A model generated the notes under the pieces. That model was not told the DNA's origin, did not search any database, and was given only the letters and a program-made list of their open reading frames with translations. The position numbers were made by a program, and so were the translations under genes. Positions 7,701 through 16,528 of a stretch of DNA of 54,791 nucleotides are shown here, piece after piece (within the stretch, counting starts at the first letter, position 1; each line of letters starts with the position of its first letter). Source of the stretch: JAAYYM01 sp964483155 (lineage in GTDB: Bacteria; Bacillota; Clostridia; Lachnospirales; Lachnospiraceae); NCBI GenBank assembly GCA_964483155.1, contig CAZAAC010000014.1, forward strand, positions 1-54,791, read 5' to 3'.

Positions 7701-8447
7701 TTACATCTGCGTCAGAACTTGAAGTGCATTATCTTTTATAATAAGTTCTGTATGCTCCTCGAAGAAAGCCTCACCTGCTTGTGTATATCTTTCTGGAAGC
7801 CCATATTCGGAAATCACATTGCACACCTTATTAAATTCCTCCAGCGAATGATCAGACTTAGAAATCACAAGAAACAATCTCTCATTCCTATTATTCTTAA
7901 ATAAAGAATTCCGCCCTTGGTAATTCTGATTTAACACATGAGACAAACGCACAACTGAATCAATATTGTTAAATGAATATGCCTTTGCTAAATAAAAATC
8001 TGTTATTGCCTCTGGTATAATTTCTTTGTCTTCTGTTGCACTTTCTTGGTCTTCGTGACCTTTTTCCTGACTTATTTTTTTAAACAAATCTAGCACATTA
8101 TCAGTATCCTCACCAATTGATTGCATTACCTCATCTATAATATTTTCTTCTTCATGTACTGATGGAGCAAACTTTGAGAATCTTGTATCCAATTCCTCAG
8201 GGTCTTCCACCTTGGTTATAATCAATACAATACAATCTGAAGATAATGGAATCGCCTCTATCATCAACGGTATATCTTCAGCTTCAAACCCAAATTCATA
8301 CGCTGCCTGTTGCATCATATCTCTAAACAGGCCTTTTGCCTTATCAGTACCATATGCCAGCTCACTAATCTTCAGTTCACGGTCTGCAAGATCCGACTTA
8401 GTTAATGTACAACGAATCTGATGGTCATTTACTTTTTCAATTTTCAT
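7701..8447 (-). CDS. mecA: MecA-type adaptor for Clp proteolysis
   Basis: A 248-aa MecA family protein. The N-terminal target-binding domain is seen in MKIEKVNDHQIRCTLT and in the segment DLADRELKISELAYG. A charged linker at about residues 100-160 leads to the C-terminal ClpC-binding domain, with the typical AKAYSFNNIDSVVRLS and a late EYG. MecA delivers proteins such as ComK to ClpCP in Bacillus; targets in Clostridia are less known. The start is the ATG after GGAAGGATG; an in-frame ATG six codons upstream lies inside that ribosome site. Confidence 0.9.
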   Translation of the reverse strand: MKIEKVNDHQIRCTLTKSDLADRELKISELAYGTDKAKGLFRDMMQQAAYEFGFEAEDIPLMIEAIPLSSDCIVLIITKVEDPEELDTRFSKFAPSVHEEENIIDEVMQSIGEDTDNVLDLFKKISQEKGHEDQESATEDKEIIPEAITDFYLAKAYSFNNIDSVVRLSHVLNQNYQGRNSLFKNNRNERLFLVISKSDHSLEEFNKVCNVISEYGLPERYTQAGEAFFEEHTELIIKDNALQVLTQM

Positions 8448-8494
8448 AGAATCACATCCTTCCATGATAAAATGTTAATTTCTTATTTTATACT

Positions 8495-8524
8495 ATACTA
8501 AGTCCGTTTACGCACATATGTCAA
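8495..8524 (-). promoter_or_regulatory. Promoter of mecA
   Basis: On the minus strand a perfect TTGACA is followed after 18 bases by TAGTAT, about 50 bp upstream of the start codon. Confidence 0.6.
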
Positions 8525-8587
8525 TAGAATTGAGCAACTTAAAAATTAAACTTTCATAAAACAATTTAAAAATTTTTATAATTTTAC

Positions 8588-8616
8588 TTGTCTACTGTAA
8601 AATAATGTTATATAAT
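8588..8616 (+). promoter_or_regulatory. Strong promoter without a matching ORF
   Basis: TTGTCT and a perfect TATAAT are separated by exactly 17 bases. The expected start of transcription (about 8624) is the first base of the long terminal stem described in the next entry. Confidence 0.75.
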
Positions 8617-8623
8617 ACATTTT

Positions 8624-8841
8624 AAGAGATGCCTCTTTACCATTATCATGCAAAAAGGAGGCTTTGAAACAACAATATCTTTATACTTATATTTTAACTT
8701 ATTCTTTGCATTTTTACTAGCGCAAATTAAGTTTCTTCAGGTCTATCTGACAGTAATGTCCGTTCAGGATATTCTTCAAATTCCATTATAATTCACCCAA
8801 GTATATTTTATTAATTCGCATCGGTAAAGAGGTTTTTCTTT
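8624..8841 (+). ncRNA. Candidate structured small RNA of about 218 nt
   Basis: No convincing gene lies here. The 5' end (8624-8641) pairs with the 3' end (8823-8840): the inner ten bases, CCTCTTTACC with GGTAAAGAGG, are perfect, and the outer eight pair with two G-U and one U-U. The 3' strand of this stem runs into TTTTTCTTT, a termination signal. Inside, UAUCUGACA-GUAA-UGUC and a following UCAGGAUA form a strong hairpin (about 8747-8772), and CUUA/UAAG with UUUGC/GCAAA form another (about 8698-8732). A closing stem made from both ends recalls the rod shape of 6S RNA or SRP RNA, but I do not see the conserved SRP loop, and 6S identity is unproven. Confidence 0.5.
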
Positions 8842-8983
8842 ATATATATTATTATCGGCAAAAATAGTCATTTTATTATCCTTTCGCAAAAGTTTCCGCT
8901 CAAAACTGATATATCACGAGTATCCTTATGATCATGCAGAACTTCGCGAACGATAATTGTGAGAAGGGAGGATCTTGGGCAAT

Positions 8984-9220
8984 ATGTGCCTTATCAAAAA
9001 GAGACTGCAAGCAAAAAAGCATCATGAACTTTTAGGCCATCTACTGTCTCTCTCTGAGCAGGGAGTCGTTATTTCCATTGGCAAAAGAAAAATGTTCAAT
9101 CCTTTTGAAGCCGCAGATATCATTACTGTTAACGAACAAAATAACTATATGCCAGACTATCTGCTTGATGATACTAATAAACTGGTAGAAATTCACTACG
9201 CAATTATTAAAAATTATTGA
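8984..9220 (+). CDS. Small hypothetical protein
   Basis: I do not recognise this 78-aa protein. It has a basic N-terminus (MCLIKKRLQAKKHHELL), a central GVVISIGKRKMFNPFEAADIIT and an acidic C-terminal half (PDYLLDDTNKLVEIHY). There is no signal peptide or membrane segment. GGGAGG lies 12 bases before the ATG, a little far; an in-frame TTG three codons earlier is too close to it. The candidate small RNA ends about 140 bp upstream. It may be a real small gene or a degraded remnant. Confidence 0.45.
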   Translation: MCLIKKRLQAKKHHELLGHLLSLSEQGVVISIGKRKMFNPFEAADIITVNEQNNYMPDYLLDDTNKLVEIHYAIIKNY

Positions 9221-9324
9221 TTTAAACCTTCTGTTTGAAATGATATGACGTAGTGGTTAAGTCGCATTTGATTATGGGCATTTATTTTACTTATTAATAT
9301 TCTTTCGACGTTTAACCCCCTCTA

Positions 9325-9399
9325 TGCACGAAGGAATACTATTGAAGAGAGCTGCTTGTCAGTTCGGGATTGGGGCATCAAATGTGAAAAAAGTATGAA
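9325..9399 (+). pseudogene. Possible relic of a transposase helix-turn-helix
   Basis: A 24-codon open stretch reads EGILLKRAACQFGIGASNV, which resembles the N-terminal helix-turn-helix of IS3-type transposases (LK-x-AA-x-x-FGI-x-x-S-x-V). No further transposase sequence, inverted repeats or target duplication is visible. The rest of the 281-bp gap between the hypothetical gene and the GH18 gene holds only this and the promoter that follows. Confidence 0.3.
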
Positions 9400-9423
9400 T
9401 TAAATAAAGAGTTGATTTTAGTA

Positions 9424-9452
9424 ATGACGTCTCCTGATTTTTTTGCTATAAT
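9424..9452 (+). promoter_or_regulatory. Promoter of the GH18 gene
   Basis: A perfect -10 TATAAT with an extended TGC in front lies 17 bases after a weak -35 (ATGACG), 50 bp before the start codon. Confidence 0.6.
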
Positions 9453-9501
9453 ACCTTAGTGAGTTGGTGGTCTCCAGCTTATTAATCAGGAGGATTTTAA
9501 A

Positions 9502-11325
9502 GTGGATGAACAAACATTACAAAAAAAAATGCTTGAAAACAAAAAGAAATTGAGTAAAAAGAGAAAGCGCAGAAGGCGCATCCGCCAGAAGTTAATGCCT
9601 ATTTTTGTTGCTTTTTTCTTAATCGCAATTGTAATTGGTGTATGCATCATGACGGGGGTTTTTGATGAATTTACTTATTCTACAGAAACTGCTGATCTTA
9701 ATGATTATTTTTCTGTTGTAAATGAAGATGATGTCGCAATCATAATGAACAATGAAATAACGGATCTAAAAGCTAAGATGTATGACAATATTCTTTATCT
9801 TGATTATGCCACTATAGAAGAATATATGTTTGACCGTTTTTATTATGATGAAAATGATAATAAATTGTTATATACAACCGCAACTGATATTGTCAGCATT
9901 CCAATTGGAGAAACTTCATATTTTATCTCCGACACTCCTTATGATGAGGGTTATGTTCTTGTTCGTAAAGAAAATGATACTCTTTATATTGCTCTTGACT
10001 ATATGAAAAAGTATGTTGCATTTTCATATGAGCTCTATGACGGTACGCCTTATCATATGGATCTATCTTTTGCATGGAGCACGAATAAACTTGCTGATGT
10101 AACCAAAGATAACCATATACGAGTTCTTGGCGGTATCAAGAGCCCTATTCTCGAAGATGTGAAAAAAGGTGATACTGTTATAATATTGAATCAAATGGAT
10201 GAGTGGAGCGAAGTAAGAACCGCTAACGGTTATATTGGTTATATTGAAAATAAACGCTTGAAAAATTATCGTGAACAACCAGAAGCGGCGGCAGCGTCTG
10301 TTGCAGAAGAGGTATATCCAAATATTACTAAGGATTACCCAATTAATCTTATATGGCATCAGGTGACAAATGAAACTGCAAATGAAAGTATGCAGGATTT
10401 GATGGCGAACACAAACGGTGTCACCACCATTTCTCCTACTTGGTTTTCTTTAAATGATAATGAAGGAAACTTTAGCTCTCTTGCAAGTAAGTCTTATGTC
10501 GATCAAGCTCATGCAATGGGCATAGAGGTCTGGGCTTTAATAGATGATTTCACAAACACTGTGGATACTTTTGAGATTTTTTCTCACTCCTCCAAAAGAG
10601 CATACTTAATTGAACAACTAATCAATACTGCTACAGAATATAACTTAGATGGACTAAACATTGACTTTGAGTTGATAGCTAGCGAGACCGGTCCACACTA
10701 TGTACAGTTTTTAAGAGAACTGTCTATCCAATGTCGAAAGAGCAATCTCGTCTTATCCGTTGATAATTATGTTCCACGTGAATATACAGCTCACTATAAC
10801 CGTGCAGAACAAGGTCGTGTGGTTGATTATGTGATTATAATGGGATACGATGAACACTATAGTGGTTCTACTGAAAGCGGATCAGTTGCTTCTCTAAGCT
10901 TTGTTAAGGAAGGCATCGAACAGACCCTTCAAGTTGTTCCAGCAGAAAAAATTATTAATGCATTGCCTTATTATACTAGAATATGGATTGAGACGCCAAA
11001 AACTGAGGATGAAATAGCAGCAGAGGACCCTGATAGTGATTTTATTCCTTATAACTTAAGTAGCGAAGCTATTTCTATGCAGGGGGCTATTGATGCCGTA
11101 TCTAATGCTGGTGTGACGTCAACTTGGAATGAAGAAACTGCACAAAACTATGCTGAATATGAGCGTGATGGTTCAAAATACAGAGTATGGCTAGAGGATG
11201 ATGATTCTATTACTGCAAAAATGGAAGCCATACAAAGTTATGACCTTGCTGGCATTGCTGGTTGGAAACTAGGACTTCAAAAAGATAGTATTTGGTCTAT
11301 TATATCTTCCTACTTGCATCAATAA
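9502..11325 (+). CDS. Membrane-anchored SH3-GH18 glycosyl hydrolase
   Basis: A 607-aa protein predicted to face the outside. The start is a GTG eight bases after AGGAGG. Residues 1-31 are very basic, and one membrane helix spans about 33-54, giving an N-in anchor. Residues of about 60-200 resemble the propeptide-like part of such proteins, about 206-253 form a bacterial SH3 domain (VKKGDTVIIL, then GYIGYIENKRL), and about 275-605 form a GH18 barrel. The signature DGLNIDFE is at 383-390 with catalytic E390. The domain order resembles the YaaH/SleL-like proteins that cut spore or vegetative peptidoglycan and related chitinase-like proteins. Substrate is inferred as peptidoglycan or chitin-like glycan. 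It is monocistronic between two promoters. Confidence 0.88.
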   Translation: MDEQTLQKKMLENKKKLSKKRKRRRRIRQKLMPIFVAFFLIAIVIGVCIMTGVFDEFTYSTETADLNDYFSVVNEDDVAIIMNNEITDLKAKMYDNILYLDYATIEEYMFDRFYYDENDNKLLYTTATDIVSIPIGETSYFISDTPYDEGYVLVRKENDTLYIALDYMKKYVAFSYELYDGTPYHMDLSFAWSTNKLADVTKDNHIRVLGGIKSPILEDVKKGDTVIILNQMDEWSEVRTANGYIGYIENKRLKNYREQPEAAAASVAEEVYPNITKDYPINLIWHQVTNETANESMQDLMANTNGVTTISPTWFSLNDNEGNFSSLASKSYVDQAHAMGIEVWALIDDFTNTVDTFEIFSHSSKRAYLIEQLINTATEYNLDGLNIDFELIASETGPHYVQFLRELSIQCRKSNLVLSVDNYVPREYTAHYNRAEQGRVVDYVIIMGYDEHYSGSTESGSVASLSFVKEGIEQTLQVVPAEKIINALPYYTRIWIETPKTEDEIAAEDPDSDFIPYNLSSEAISMQGAIDAVSNAGVTSTWNEETAQNYAEYERDGSKYRVWLEDDDSITAKMEAIQSYDLAGIAGWKLGLQKDSIWSIISSYLHQ

Positions 11326-11364
11326 GCAATGCAAACAGTACTACTACTTGTCTGGAACATAAAC

Positions 11365-11393
11365 TTGTACTGTGTTCACAAATAAGATATACT
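11365..11393 (+). promoter_or_regulatory. Promoter of pflA-ferredoxin
   Basis: TTGTAC and TATACT are 17 bases apart, 32 bp before pflA. The -35 box sits inside the inverted repeat GAACA(N12)TGTTC and is also the right arm of ACAGTAC/GTACTGT (11335-11373). Either could be an operator or the hairpin that ends the GH18 transcript. Confidence 0.65.
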
Positions 11394-11425
11394 ATAGTTA
11401 AGAAATCATATAAAGGAGTAATCCT

Positions 11426-12202
11426 ATGAGTGGTAAAATTCATTCAATTGAAAGTTTTGGTACTGTGGATGGGCCTGGCGTTCGCTATGTCATTTTTTTT
11501 CAAGGATGTCCAATGCGCTGTCTCTATTGTCATAATCCAGACACTTGGCCCATGACTGGCGGAACTGAAATGACTGCAATTGAAATTATTGAAGATTTTG
11601 AGAAAAAACGCGGCTTTTATAAGGGTGGTGGTATTACCGCGACCGGCGGAGAGCCATTAGTGCAAATTGATTTTCTTATTGAACTATTTGAAGAGGCCAA
11701 AAGACATCATATTCATACTTGTATTGATACTTCCGGAATTGTCTATAAAGATGAAAATACGGAATTAATCAGAAAACTTGATCGTCTTATGAAAATTACT
11801 GACTTGATTATGTTAGATATTAAACATATTGATCCTATCAAACATATAGAATTGACATCGCAACCAAATGATGGGATTCTTGCTTTTGCAAAATATATCG
11901 ATAACCGTGGTGTTAATATTTGGATCCGTCATGTAGTTGTCCCTGGAATCACCGATGATGATAAATATCTTTACGATTTAGGCTATTTTATTGGAGGTTT
12001 ATCTAACCTAAAAGCTTTGGATGTTTTACCCTATCATACTATGGGAAAGGTAAAATATGAGAGTCTTGGTATGGTTTATCCTCTTGGAGATACTCCAGCT
12101 ATGGATAAAGATATTCTACTTGAAAAGAAAAAAGTGATTCTGAAAGGCATTAAAGCTCGACGCAAGGATTTGAAAATTTCTGTAAAACAAAGTTCTTCTT
12201 AA
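11426..12202 (+). CDS. pflA: Pyruvate formate-lyase activating enzyme
   Basis: A radical SAM enzyme of 258 aa that abstracts hydrogen from the PFL glycine. The cluster-binding motif C28-x3-C32-x2-C35 is in QGCPMRCLYCHNPDTW. GGGITATGGEP (SAM binding) follows, and a late LPYHTMGKVKYE is typical of PflA. It should act on the separate 80-aa radical-domain protein encoded near 4.7 kb, so in this organism the substrate chain may be activated before it meets the PFL body. AAAGGAG precedes the start. A ferredoxin gene 77 bp downstream is probably cotranscribed and may feed it electrons. Confidence 0.95.
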   Translation: MSGKIHSIESFGTVDGPGVRYVIFFQGCPMRCLYCHNPDTWPMTGGTEMTAIEIIEDFEKKRGFYKGGGITATGGEPLVQIDFLIELFEEAKRHHIHTCIDTSGIVYKDENTELIRKLDRLMKITDLIMLDIKHIDPIKHIELTSQPNDGILAFAKYIDNRGVNIWIRHVVVPGITDDDKYLYDLGYFIGGLSNLKALDVLPYHTMGKVKYESLGMVYPLGDTPAMDKDILLEKKKVILKGIKARRKDLKISVKQSSS

Positions 12203-12279
12203 TAATTTTGCTTGTATATTCTACAAATTTATATTAAAATAGATTTCAGACATTTAAACTATGTAAGGAGGATATTATT

Positions 12280-12450
12280 ATGGCATATGTAATTAATGAT
12301 TCGTGCGTAAGTTGCGGTGCTTGTGAAAGTTCTTGTCCCGTAAGCGCAATTTCTGCAGGCGATAGCAAATATGAAATTGACCCTAATATGTGTATTGATT
12401 GCGGAACATGTGTGGAAACTTGTCCTACAGGCTCTATTGAGTCCGAGTAG
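12280..12450 (+). CDS. 2[4Fe-4S] ferredoxin
   Basis: A short gene encoding 56 aa, starting after AAGGAGG. Two classical cluster motifs are present: C-V-S-C-G-A-C-E-S-S-C-P in the first half and C-I-D-C-G-T-C-V-E-T-C-P in the second. This is the standard clostridial ferredoxin, a low-potential electron carrier in the cytosol. Its place directly behind pflA with no terminator between suggests it may reduce the PflA cluster, but ferredoxins usually serve many partners. Confidence 0.95.
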   Translation: MAYVINDSCVSCGACESSCPVSAISAGDSKYEIDPNMCIDCGTCVETCPTGSIESE

Positions 12451-12467
12451 ATTGATAAAGGCATTGC

Positions 12468-12507
12468 GAATGATAAAAGACACCCTCATGGGTGTCTTTT
12501 ATCATTC
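12468..12507. terminator. Long bidirectional terminator between ferredoxin and dnaB
   Basis: An 18-bp perfect stem (arms GAATGATAAAAGACACCC and complement) with a TCAT loop. Pairing continues past the arms for several more bases on both sides with two mismatches. It lies between convergent genes. Confidence 0.9.
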
Positions 12508-12540
12508 ACAATGTAATTTTATTAATTGCATAATAAAGTT

Positions 12541-13872
12541 TTATTTTCTCTCCATATTTGCAAATTTCGTATAGTCTGCGAGCCAAACAAGTTCTACAGT
12601 ACCAATAGGACCGTTTCTTTGTTTTGCAATAATGACTTCGGCTATATTTTTCTTCTCTGTGTCTTTATTATAATAATCATCCCGATATAAAAACATAACA
12701 ACATCTGCATCTTGCTCAATCGCACCCGATTCACGCAAATCAGAAAGCATTGGCCTATGATCCGGTCTTTGCTCGACAGCACGCGACAGCTGTGATAATG
12801 CTATAATAGGTACATTTAATTCTCTTGCCAATGATTTTAGAGATCTTGAGATTTCAGAAATCTCCTGTTGTCTGGAATCTACATGTCCACTACCTGACAT
12901 TAATTGTAAATAATCAATAACAATCACTTTTAAATCATGCTCCAACTTATACTTTCTGCACTTTGACCGCAATTCTGAGATTGAAATGCCCGGCGTATCA
13001 TCAATTACCAAATGAGAATTTGCTATTGAGCCTGCACCTAATACAATACTATCCCATTCAGAATCGGATAAATTACCAGTACGAATTGATTGAGAATTCA
13101 CTTTAGATTCTAATGATAGAAGACGATTAATTAATTGTTCCTTTGACATCTCCAAACTAAAAATTGCAGCAGAAATATTTTGCTTAAAACATATATATTG
13201 TGCAATATTAAGTGCAAATGCTGTTTTTCCCATAGAAGGTCTTGCAGCTATTAATATCAAATCTGAAGGCTGTAATCCCGCCATTTTATAATCTAAGTCT
13301 GCAAATCCAGTAGCAATACCAGTCACATTCCCCTTCGTTTGTGATGCAATATTAATACGTTCAAGTGCATTAATAACCACTTCATTAATTGGTGTAAAGT
13401 CTCCCGTATTTCTACGCTGTACAATATCAAAAATCCTTTTTTCTGTATCCTCGAGTATAAATTCAACACTTTCTTTTCCTGTATAACATGTATTTGCAAT
13501 ATCTTCATTTGTTCTTATTAAACGCCTCAATAATGCTTTTTCTGCAACAATATTTGCATAGTATTTTGCATTTGCAGATGTAGGAACAGCCGTAACCAAA
13601 TCTCTAACAAATTCCATACTACTAATTTCTGGCGATACGTCCTTTTCCTTTAGTCGATTTTGTAAAGTAACCAAATCAACCGGTTTACCACCATTATAAA
13701 GTTCTACCATTGCCTCAAATAATACACCATACTGTTTTCCGTAAAAATCATCCGCATGAATCGTCTCTGAGGCTATCAGAATTGCCTCTTTATCCATCAG
13801 CATTGCACCAATAACAGACTGTTCTGCTTCTATACTATGAGGTAATATTCTCTTAAGCAGTGCCTCATCCAT
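12541..13872 (-). CDS. dnaB: Replicative DNA helicase
   Basis: The hexameric helicase of the replication fork, 443 aa, normal length. The N-terminal DnaB domain covers about 10-110 (PHSIEAEQSVIGAML), a linker helix follows, and the RecA-like ATPase begins near 180. Walker A is RPSMGKTA (211-218), with later FSLEMSKEQL and VIDYLQLM (Walker B). No intein is present. The gene lies 45 bp downstream of rplI in the conserved Firmicute order gdpP-rplI-dnaB. Confidence 0.97.
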   Translation of the reverse strand: MDEALLKRILPHSIEAEQSVIGAMLMDKEAILIASETIHADDFYGKQYGVLFEAMVELYNGGKPVDLVTLQNRLKEKDVSPEISSMEFVRDLVTAVPTSANAKYYANIVAEKALLRRLIRTNEDIANTCYTGKESVEFILEDTEKRIFDIVQRRNTGDFTPINEVVINALERINIASQTKGNVTGIATGFADLDYKMAGLQPSDLILIAARPSMGKTAFALNIAQYICFKQNISAAIFSLEMSKEQLINRLLSLESKVNSQSIRTGNLSDSEWDSIVLGAGSIANSHLVIDDTPGISISELRSKCRKYKLEHDLKVIVIDYLQLMSGSGHVDSRQQEISEISRSLKSLARELNVPIIALSQLSRAVEQRPDHRPMLSDLRESGAIEQDADVVMFLYRDDYYNKDTEKKNIAEVIIAKQRNGPIGTVELVWLADYTKFANMERK

Positions 13873-13917
13873 AGAGAGACCCCCTTTATGTATTTACGCA
13901 TTAATTGCGCTAAAGTA

Positions 13918-14364
13918 TTATTGTTCCTGTACAGTGACCTTAAGCTCAGCAGTAACCTTTTGATGTAGTTTGATGGGAACAACATGTATACCAAAGCTCT
14001 TGATTGGCTCTGCAAGCAACATTTTTTTCTTATCAATTTCAAGATTATGTTGTTCTAGAACTTCTTTTGCAATCTCCTTTGTCGATACTGAACCAAAAAC
14101 TTTACCACCTTCGCCAGCTTTCATCTTTACAATTACCTCAATTGCCTCAATTGTTTCCGCCAATTTTTGTGCTGCTTTATACTTGTCTTCTGCAACTTTA
14201 TCATCATTAGCCTTTTGCAATTTCAAATCATTAAGATTTTTGTTTGTAGCCTCTACACCATATTTTTTGGGTAATATAAAGTTCTTCGCGTATCCGTCGT
14301 TGACAGTTACCATATCGCCTTTTTTACCTAGTGCTTTAACATCCTGTAATAATATAACCTGCAT
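13918..14364 (-). CDS. rplI: 50S ribosomal protein L9
   Basis: Standard L9 of 148 aa: N-terminal MQVILLQDVKALGKKGD and the signature GYAKNFILPKKYG, a connecting helix, and the C-terminal RNA-binding domain. It binds 23S rRNA at the base of the L1 stalk. Its ATG directly follows the gdpP stop codon, with the ribosome site GAAGGAG inside the end of gdpP, so the two are translationally linked. Confidence 0.97.
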   Translation of the reverse strand: MQVILLQDVKALGKKGDMVTVNDGYAKNFILPKKYGVEATNKNLNDLKLQKANDDKVAEDKYKAAQKLAETIEAIEVIVKMKAGEGGKVFGSVSTKEIAKEVLEQHNLEIDKKKMLLAEPIKSFGIHVVPIKLHQKVTAELKVTVQEQ

Positions 14365-16407
14365 CTATATCGCTCCTTCTTCTTGCATCTGTTTTAATGT
14401 ATTTGTAAGCATCAGCATTGCTTCATCCAAAGATACTCCTAGAATTTGTGCACCCGCTATATTCATATGGCCGCCGCCACCCATTTTTTCCATAATGATT
14501 TGAACATTGATCTCATCAATTGAACGTGCACTAATATAAATTTTTCCATTATAATCTGTTAATACAAATGAAGCTTTAATTCCATTAATATTTAGCAATT
14601 CATTTGCCGCTTGTGCCCCTACAATAGTAGGACTTTCTATCCCTTCACTTGCAAACTTTGATATCGCAAATGCATTGAAAAAAACTTCAGCATGCCGAAC
14701 TGCTTCAGCACGCGCCTTGTAGTCTGACATATCATTTCTAAATAATTTCCGGACTCTTGTTACATCTGCTCCATTCCTTCTAAGATATGCCGCTGCCTCA
14801 AAAGTTCTTACTCCTGTTTTCGTCATGAAATTATTAGTATCTATCATAATTCCCGAATAAATACAATCCGCTTCTATAGGCTTTAATTTTACGTTATCGC
14901 TTATATATTGTAAAATTTCAGCGACCATCTCGGAAGCAGAAGATGCATAAGGCTCAATATAGGACAAGGTCGCTTTCTCAATTTTTTCTGTACCTTGTCG
15001 ATGATGATCAAGTACAACAATTGTCTGACACATATCAATCAACTCTTTACACTCTGTAAAGCTAGGTTTATTTACATCAACAACAATTAGTACCGTGTTA
15101 GCATCCACTAAATTAATGGCTTCATCGCTTGTAACAAACATATCCTTCTCATACTCGGTGGCATCCCCAAAACTATCAATTAATGATCTAATAGACGTAG
15201 TAATTTCATTAACAACTATATATGACTTTTTCCCAAATGTCTTTGCAGCTCGAAAAACACCTATTGCAGCACCAAAAGAATCTACATCGACAATTTTATG
15301 TCCCATGACAATAATTTTATCTTTACTCTCAATAATTTCCTTTAATGCGTGGGCTTTAACACGAGCTTTTACCCTCGTATTCTTTTCCATTTTCTGACTC
15401 ATACCACCGAAAAATGTTATTTCATCAGGTTTTTTTATCACTGCCTGGTCTCCGCCACGTCCTAATGCTAAATCAATTGAATTTCTCGCATAATCATAAT
15501 TCTGTAAATATGTTGGAGCATCAACTCCAATTCCTACACTTAATGTGACCGCCATTTCGTTACCAATATTAACTGTTTTTACATCTTCTAATAATTCAAA
15601 TCTATCTTCTACAATTGCTTTAATTTGCTTTTTTTGAATGATAAGAAAGTACTTATCCTTCTCTACTTTCTTAACCAGTCCGTCAATTATCGAAAAATAT
15701 TTATTTATTTTTCTGTCAATGAGTGCCACCAATAAAGAACGTCTTACTTCCTCAACACTCTCAAGTGCCTCATCATAATTATCAATGTAGATTAAACCTA
15801 CTGCCAGTTTCTGCTCATCGTTCTCACGCGCATACCGATTGATTTCCGTTTCATCAAAAAGAAAAATGGCAATCAAATAACTATTATCATCAAATGTATT
15901 AACTACCGCTGTATCTACCATCTCTCGCATGGATACCTTTCGCATGCTAATACGATAATCTTTCTCTTCATTCATGATAAACAATTCTGTCTCAGCTTCA
16001 TTAGAAGGTAAATCTTCCTTGTGTATTTCAGGCAATAATATAGTAATGGATTTCCTGTATCCCTTTTTAATATGAAATTTTGTCTCAAAAGCTTCATTTG
16101 TCCAAATTATTTTGCCGCCATCATCAAGAAGAGCATATGGTATCTCTAAAGAGCGGAGCAATTGCCGCTGCACTTGCCCATATTGTGTTGCAAAATCAAT
16201 CAATTCATTTAATACTAATGTACGATTTTTAAAATAAAGTAATAGCGATACACTCAAAAACAGCACCGTAAAACATGTGAGTACGGCACCAGCTGCAAAA
16301 TCAACAAAAAGTATGTATATATTAACAACTATCATCGTCAGACTTAACCAAATAGGCCATTGCAGATATGATTTCAGTTGTCCTTTAAACTTTATTTTTC
16401 TCGCCAT
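14365..16407 (-). CDS. gdpP: Cyclic-di-AMP phosphodiesterase GdpP
   Basis: A 680-aa membrane protein that degrades c-di-AMP, controlling potassium and cell-wall balance. Two membrane helices lie at about 16-35 and 40-58, a PAS-like domain at 85-150, a degenerate GGDEF domain at about 175-325 (no GGDEF motif; RGGDQAVI in its place), and DHH-DHHA1 at about 360-670. Metal ligands are seen in GHKIVDVDSFG (D374, D376) and DHHR (D467, H468, H469), and GGGGHMNIAG closes the DHHA1 domain. GGGAG precedes the start. This is the usual first gene of the gdpP-rplI-dnaB set. Confidence 0.95.
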   Translation of the reverse strand: MARKIKFKGQLKSYLQWPIWLSLTMIVVNIYILFVDFAAGAVLTCFTVLFLSVSLLLYFKNRTLVLNELIDFATQYGQVQRQLLRSLEIPYALLDDGGKIIWTNEAFETKFHIKKGYRKSITILLPEIHKEDLPSNEAETELFIMNEEKDYRISMRKVSMREMVDTAVVNTFDDNSYLIAIFLFDETEINRYARENDEQKLAVGLIYIDNYDEALESVEEVRRSLLVALIDRKINKYFSIIDGLVKKVEKDKYFLIIQKKQIKAIVEDRFELLEDVKTVNIGNEMAVTLSVGIGVDAPTYLQNYDYARNSIDLALGRGGDQAVIKKPDEITFFGGMSQKMEKNTRVKARVKAHALKEIIESKDKIIVMGHKIVDVDSFGAAIGVFRAAKTFGKKSYIVVNEITTSIRSLIDSFGDATEYEKDMFVTSDEAINLVDANTVLIVVDVNKPSFTECKELIDMCQTIVVLDHHRQGTEKIEKATLSYIEPYASSASEMVAEILQYISDNVKLKPIEADCIYSGIMIDTNNFMTKTGVRTFEAAAYLRRNGADVTRVRKLFRNDMSDYKARAEAVRHAEVFFNAFAISKFASEGIESPTIVGAQAANELLNINGIKASFVLTDYNGKIYISARSIDEINVQIIMEKMGGGGHMNIAGAQILGVSLDEAMLMLTNTLKQMQEEGAI

Positions 16408-16490
16408 ATTTTACTCCCGCTATCGCACTTTTTCTCTCGACAAATAACATTATAACATTTATTAAATGGGTGTACAAGTAACAGCAATAA

Positions 16491-16517
16491 AAAAGGACCG
16501 ATAATATCGGTCCTTTT
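16491..16517 (-). terminator. Terminator after the alanine-rich repeat gene
   Basis: Perfect 12-bp arms (AAAAGGACCGAT and complement) and a 3-base loop are followed on the minus strand by a T run. It isolates the repeat gene from gdpP. Confidence 0.85.
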
Positions 16518-16528
16518 AAAGATACTGC

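Noticed and set aside
8727..8786. A 19-codon minus-strand ORF (MEFEEYPERTLLSDRPEET) with GGGTGA upstream
   Set aside because: It lies inside the candidate structured RNA on the opposite strand and has no clear promoter; too short to support alone, though it could be checked for conservation.
9249..9266. tRNA D-arm-like sequence (GTAGTGGTTAAGTC)
   Set aside because: No acceptor stem, anticodon arm or T-arm follows, so it is not a tRNA gene.
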